Below the pieces are notes generated by a model that did no database searches, was not told where the DNA came from, and saw nothing but the letters and a program-made list of their open reading frames with translations. The position numbers were made by a program, and so were the translations under genes. Below are positions 39,318 to 41,820 of a stretch of 41,820 nt of DNA, piece after piece. This DNA comes from Paracoccaceae bacterium (GTDB lineage: Bacteria > Pseudomonadota > Alphaproteobacteria > Rhodobacterales > Rhodobacteraceae). Positions within the stretch are counted from its first letter, which is position 1. Each line of letters starts with the position of its first letter. The stretch spans positions 1 to 41,820 of the forward strand of contig RECW01000191.1 of NCBI GenBank assembly GCA_007693835.1, in the 5' to 3' direction.

Positions 39318-41820
39318 TCAGAACCCCTCGACGTGAAGGACGCCGGGGGCCGCCTTGATGGCGGCGCGCATCTCCGGCGTCAAAGGCCATTGGCCGTCGA
39401 GCGCCAGGTCGATCTCGGCGCCGAGGTCGGGGTCGCGGATCACCACCTCCACCGGGCCGCCGCGGCGCTTGACGGCGGCGGCCTCGGCGAGCCGCGTGCG
39501 CAGAGACGCCAGCGCGGCCTCGGAGGACACGAAAACGCGCAGCCCCTCCGCCGCCGCGTCCGCCGCCACGTCGTCCACCGACGCGACGCCGCGACAGAGC
39601 AGCTTGAGCTGGTCGCCGTCCGCCTCCGCCTCCACCGTCAGCACCACGTTGCGGCCCGGCTCCAGCAGGTCGCGCGCCTGCAACAGCACGTCGGAGAACA
39701 CCGTCACTTCGTAGAGGCCCGTGGGGTCGGAGAGTTCGACGAAGGCGAAGCGGGCGCCGCGGGCCGACTTGCGCTCCTGCCGCTTCATCACCGACCCCGC
39801 GATGCGCCCCGCCCCGCCGCGCCCGCGCGCGAGGTCGCCGTGGAACAGGATGCGCTTGCGCCGCAGCGCCTCGGCGTAGGCGTCGAGGGGGTGGCCGGAG
39901 AGGTAGAAGCCCACCGCCGCGTGCTCCTCGCGCAGCCGGTCGGTCGGCGCCCAGTCCTCGACCACCGCCAGACGCGGCGCGGGCAGCGGCGCCGTCTCGC
40001 CGAACAGCGAGGTCTGCGCCGACGTCGCGGCCTCCCGCTCGGCGGCGGAGTAGGCGGCGAGCGCGTCGAGGCTTTCGAACACGCGGCGGCGGTTCCGGTC
40101 CAGCGCGTCGAAGGCGCCCGCGCGGGCCAGCATCTCCAGCGCGCGCTTGCCGACGCGCTTGAGGTCGACGCGGCGGGCGAAGTCGAACAGATCGCGGAAC
40201 GGCCCGTCGGCGCGCGCGTCCTCGATCAGCCGCATCGCCTCGACGCCGACGCCTTTCAGCCCGCCGAGGGCGTACAGGATGGCGCCGTCGGCGACAGCGA
40301 ACTCGGCGGAGGAGCGGTTGACGCACGGGGCGACGACCGGCAGCCCCATCCGGTCCGCCTCGCGCTTGTAGACGGCGAGCTTGTCGGTGAGGTGGATGTC
40401 GCAGGTCATCACCGCGGCCATGAAGGCCACCGGGTGGTTCGCCTTCAGCCACGCCGTCTGGTAGCTGACCAGCGCGTAGGCCGCGGCGTGGGACTTGTTG
40501 AAGCCGTAGTTGGCGAACTTGTTGAGAAGGTCGAACACCTCCTCGGCCTTCGCCTTCGCCACGCCGTTGGCGAGCGCGCCCTCGATGAACTTCGGCTTCT
40601 CGGCGTCCATCGCCGCCTGAATCTTCTTGCCCATGGCGCGGCGCAGCAGATCCGCGCCGCCGAGGGAATAGCCCGCCATCTTGCGGGCGATCTCCATCAC
40701 CTGCTCCTGATAGACGATGATGCCCTGCGTCTCGTCGAGGATGTGGTCGATCAGCGGGTGGATCGAGGCGCGCGCCTCGCGCCCGTTCTTGACGTTGCAG
40801 TATTTCGGGATGTTCTCCATCGGCCCCGGCCGGTACAGCGCCACCAACGCCACGATGTCCTCGATGCAGGTGGGCCTGAGCTGGCGGAGCGCGTCGCGCA
40901 TCCCCGAGCTTTCCACCTGGAACACCGCCACGGTGTCGGCGCGGCCGTAAAGCTCGTAGGATTTCTCGTCGTCGAGCGGGATCGTCGAGATGTCGAGCGC
41001 GACGCCCTGCCCTTTCAGGATGTCGACGGCCTTCTGGATCACCGTCAGGGTCTTCAGGCCGAGGAAGTCGAACTTCACGAGACCGGCCTGCTCGACCCAC
41101 TTCATGTTGTATTGCGTCGCGGGCATCTCGGCGCGCGGGTCGCGGTAGAGGGCGACGAGCTCGTGCAGCGGCCGGTCGCCGATCACGACGCCGGCGGCGT
41201 GGGTCGAGGCGTTGCGGAGCAGCCCCTCCACCTTCTCGGCGATGTCGAGCAGTTCGCCCACCACCGGCTCGGCCTGCGCGGCTTCGGCGAGGCGCGGCTC
41301 CTCCTTGCGGGCGCGCTTGATCGACACCGGCTTGACGCCTTCCACCGGGATCATCTTGGCGAGGCGGTCGACCTGCATGAACGGCATCTGCAGCACGCGG
41401 CCGACGTCGCGGACGGCGGCCTTCGACAGCATGGCGCCGAAGGTGATGATCTGCGCCACCCGGTCGGCGCCGTACTTGCGCTGGACGTAGCCGATCACCT
41501 CCTCGCGGCGGTCCATGCAGAAGTCGATGTCGAAGTCGGGCATCGACACGCGGTCGGGGTTGAGAAACCGCTCGAAGAGAAGCCCGTAACGCAATGGATC
41601 GAGGTCGGTGATGGTCAGCGCCCAGGCCACCAGCGAGCCGGCGCCCGAGCCGCGCCCCGGCCCGACCGGAATGTCCTGCGCCTTGGCCCACTTGATGAAG
41701 TCGGCGACGATCAGGAAATAGCCGGGAAAGCCCATCTGCTCGATCACGCCGAGCTCGTAGGCCAGCCGTTCCTCGTAGGTCTCGCGGGGGGCGACGGGCT
41801 CGCCTTGCGCGAGGCGCGCG
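39318..41820 (-). CDS. dnaE: DNA polymerase III alpha subunit DnaE (partial, 5' end beyond window)
   Basis: This is the C-terminal ~834 residues of the main replicative polymerase. The catalytic aspartates lie in MPDFDIDFCMDRREEVIGY. VGPGRGSGAGSLVAWAL, FNKSHAAAYALVSYQTAWLKA and the HhH region (ALGGLKGVGVEAM) follow, then an OB fold (ARFAFVELSDPTGLYEVTVFS). The track starts it at 41747, but that GTG is internal: the same frame continues to the edge (ETYEERLAYELGVIEQ), so the PHP domain and start lie outside the window. It is DnaE1-like rather than the ImuB-linked DnaE2, judged from its C-terminal region, but without the N-terminus this is not certain. Confidence 0.95.
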   Translation of the reverse strand, partial: ARLAQGEPVAPRETYEERLAYELGVIEQMGFPGYFLIVADFIKWAKAQDIPVGPGRGSGAGSLVAWALTITDLDPLRYGLLFERFLNPDRVSMPDFDIDFCMDRREEVIGYVQRKYGADRVAQIITFGAMLSKAAVRDVGRVLQMPFMQVDRLAKMIPVEGVKPVSIKRARKEEPRLAEAAQAEPVVGELLDIAEKVEGLLRNASTHAAGVVIGDRPLHELVALYRDPRAEMPATQYNMKWVEQAGLVKFDFLGLKTLTVIQKAVDILKGQGVALDISTIPLDDEKSYELYGRADTVAVFQVESSGMRDALRQLRPTCIEDIVALVALYRPGPMENIPKYCNVKNGREARASIHPLIDHILDETQGIIVYQEQVMEIARKMAGYSLGGADLLRRAMGKKIQAAMDAEKPKFIEGALANGVAKAKAEEVFDLLNKFANYGFNKSHAAAYALVSYQTAWLKANHPVAFMAAVMTCDIHLTDKLAVYKREADRMGLPVVAPCVNRSSAEFAVADGAILYALGGLKGVGVEAMRLIEDARADGPFRDLFDFARRVDLKRVGKRALEMLARAGAFDALDRNRRRVFESLDALAAYSAAEREAATSAQTSLFGETAPLPAPRLAVVEDWAPTDRLREEHAAVGFYLSGHPLDAYAEALRRKRILFHGDLARGRGGAGRIAGSVMKRQERKSARGARFAFVELSDPTGLYEVTVFSDVLLQARDLLEPGRNVVLTVEAEADGDQLKLLCRGVASVDDVAADAAAEGLRVFVSSEAALASLRTRLAEAAAVKRRGGPVEVVIRDPDLGAEIDLALDGQWPLTPEMRAAIKAAPGVLHVEGF

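Noticed and set aside
41212-41490. Plus-strand small ORFs inside dnaE
   Set aside because: They lie antisense to conserved polymerase sequence and carry no motif.

Overview
The window is GC-rich DNA packed with genes and reads as an alphaproteobacterial chromosome, most like Rhodobacterales or a near relative. The evidence is the five-step hut pathway using HutF and HutG, TRAP-type transport genes, a DMGDH-like FAD/GcvT oxidoreductase, a glycogen cluster with ADP-glucose enzymes, the form of TrmD, and many 4-bp gene overlaps. There are no rRNA or tRNA genes, insertion sequences or CRISPR arrays that I can see. The organism call is inference; no marker gene fixes the species.

Region 1 (9-7351) is histidine catabolism. 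hutC and hutF run leftward, and hutI-hutH-hutG-hutU run rightward from a divergent 81-bp control region that holds a 16-bp inverted repeat, a good HutC operator candidate. Together they convert histidine to glutamate, ammonia and formate. Region 2 (7395-13093) continues on the same strand with a three-part TRAP transporter (binding protein, stem-loop, small and large membrane subunits) and a dimethylglycine/sarcosine dehydrogenase-like flavoenzyme, which suggests import and oxidation of a nitrogen compound linked to the hut pathway.

Region 3 (13047-20161) is a sensory locus. It has two leftward hybrid histidine kinases with similar kinase cores but different sensors: one is membrane-bound with a dCache-like domain, the other soluble with about six PAS domains. 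Between them on the other strand lies the eroded remnant of a third PAS kinase.

Region 4 (20333-22806) is a small sulfur/redox group: tusA, a SoxX-like cytochrome c with a changed haem-ligand position, and an enlarged CcdA-type thiol transporter. A Uma2-family nuclease-like gene follows. Region 5 (22814-24608) is rimM-trmD-rplS in overlapping order, without the usual rpsP.

Region 6 (24734-38267) is a complete glycogen module: glgB leftward and glgC-glgA-glgX-malQ/pgm-glgP rightward. It covers ADP-glucose synthesis, chain elongation, branching, debranching, glucan transfer, phosphorolysis and glucose-phosphate interconversion. The most unusual feature of the window is here: malQ and pgm form one uninterrupted reading frame encoding a 1215-residue MalQ-Pgm polypeptide. 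Region 7 (38343-41820) is msrP, preceded by a strong inverted repeat, and the 3' part of dnaE, which runs off the right edge.
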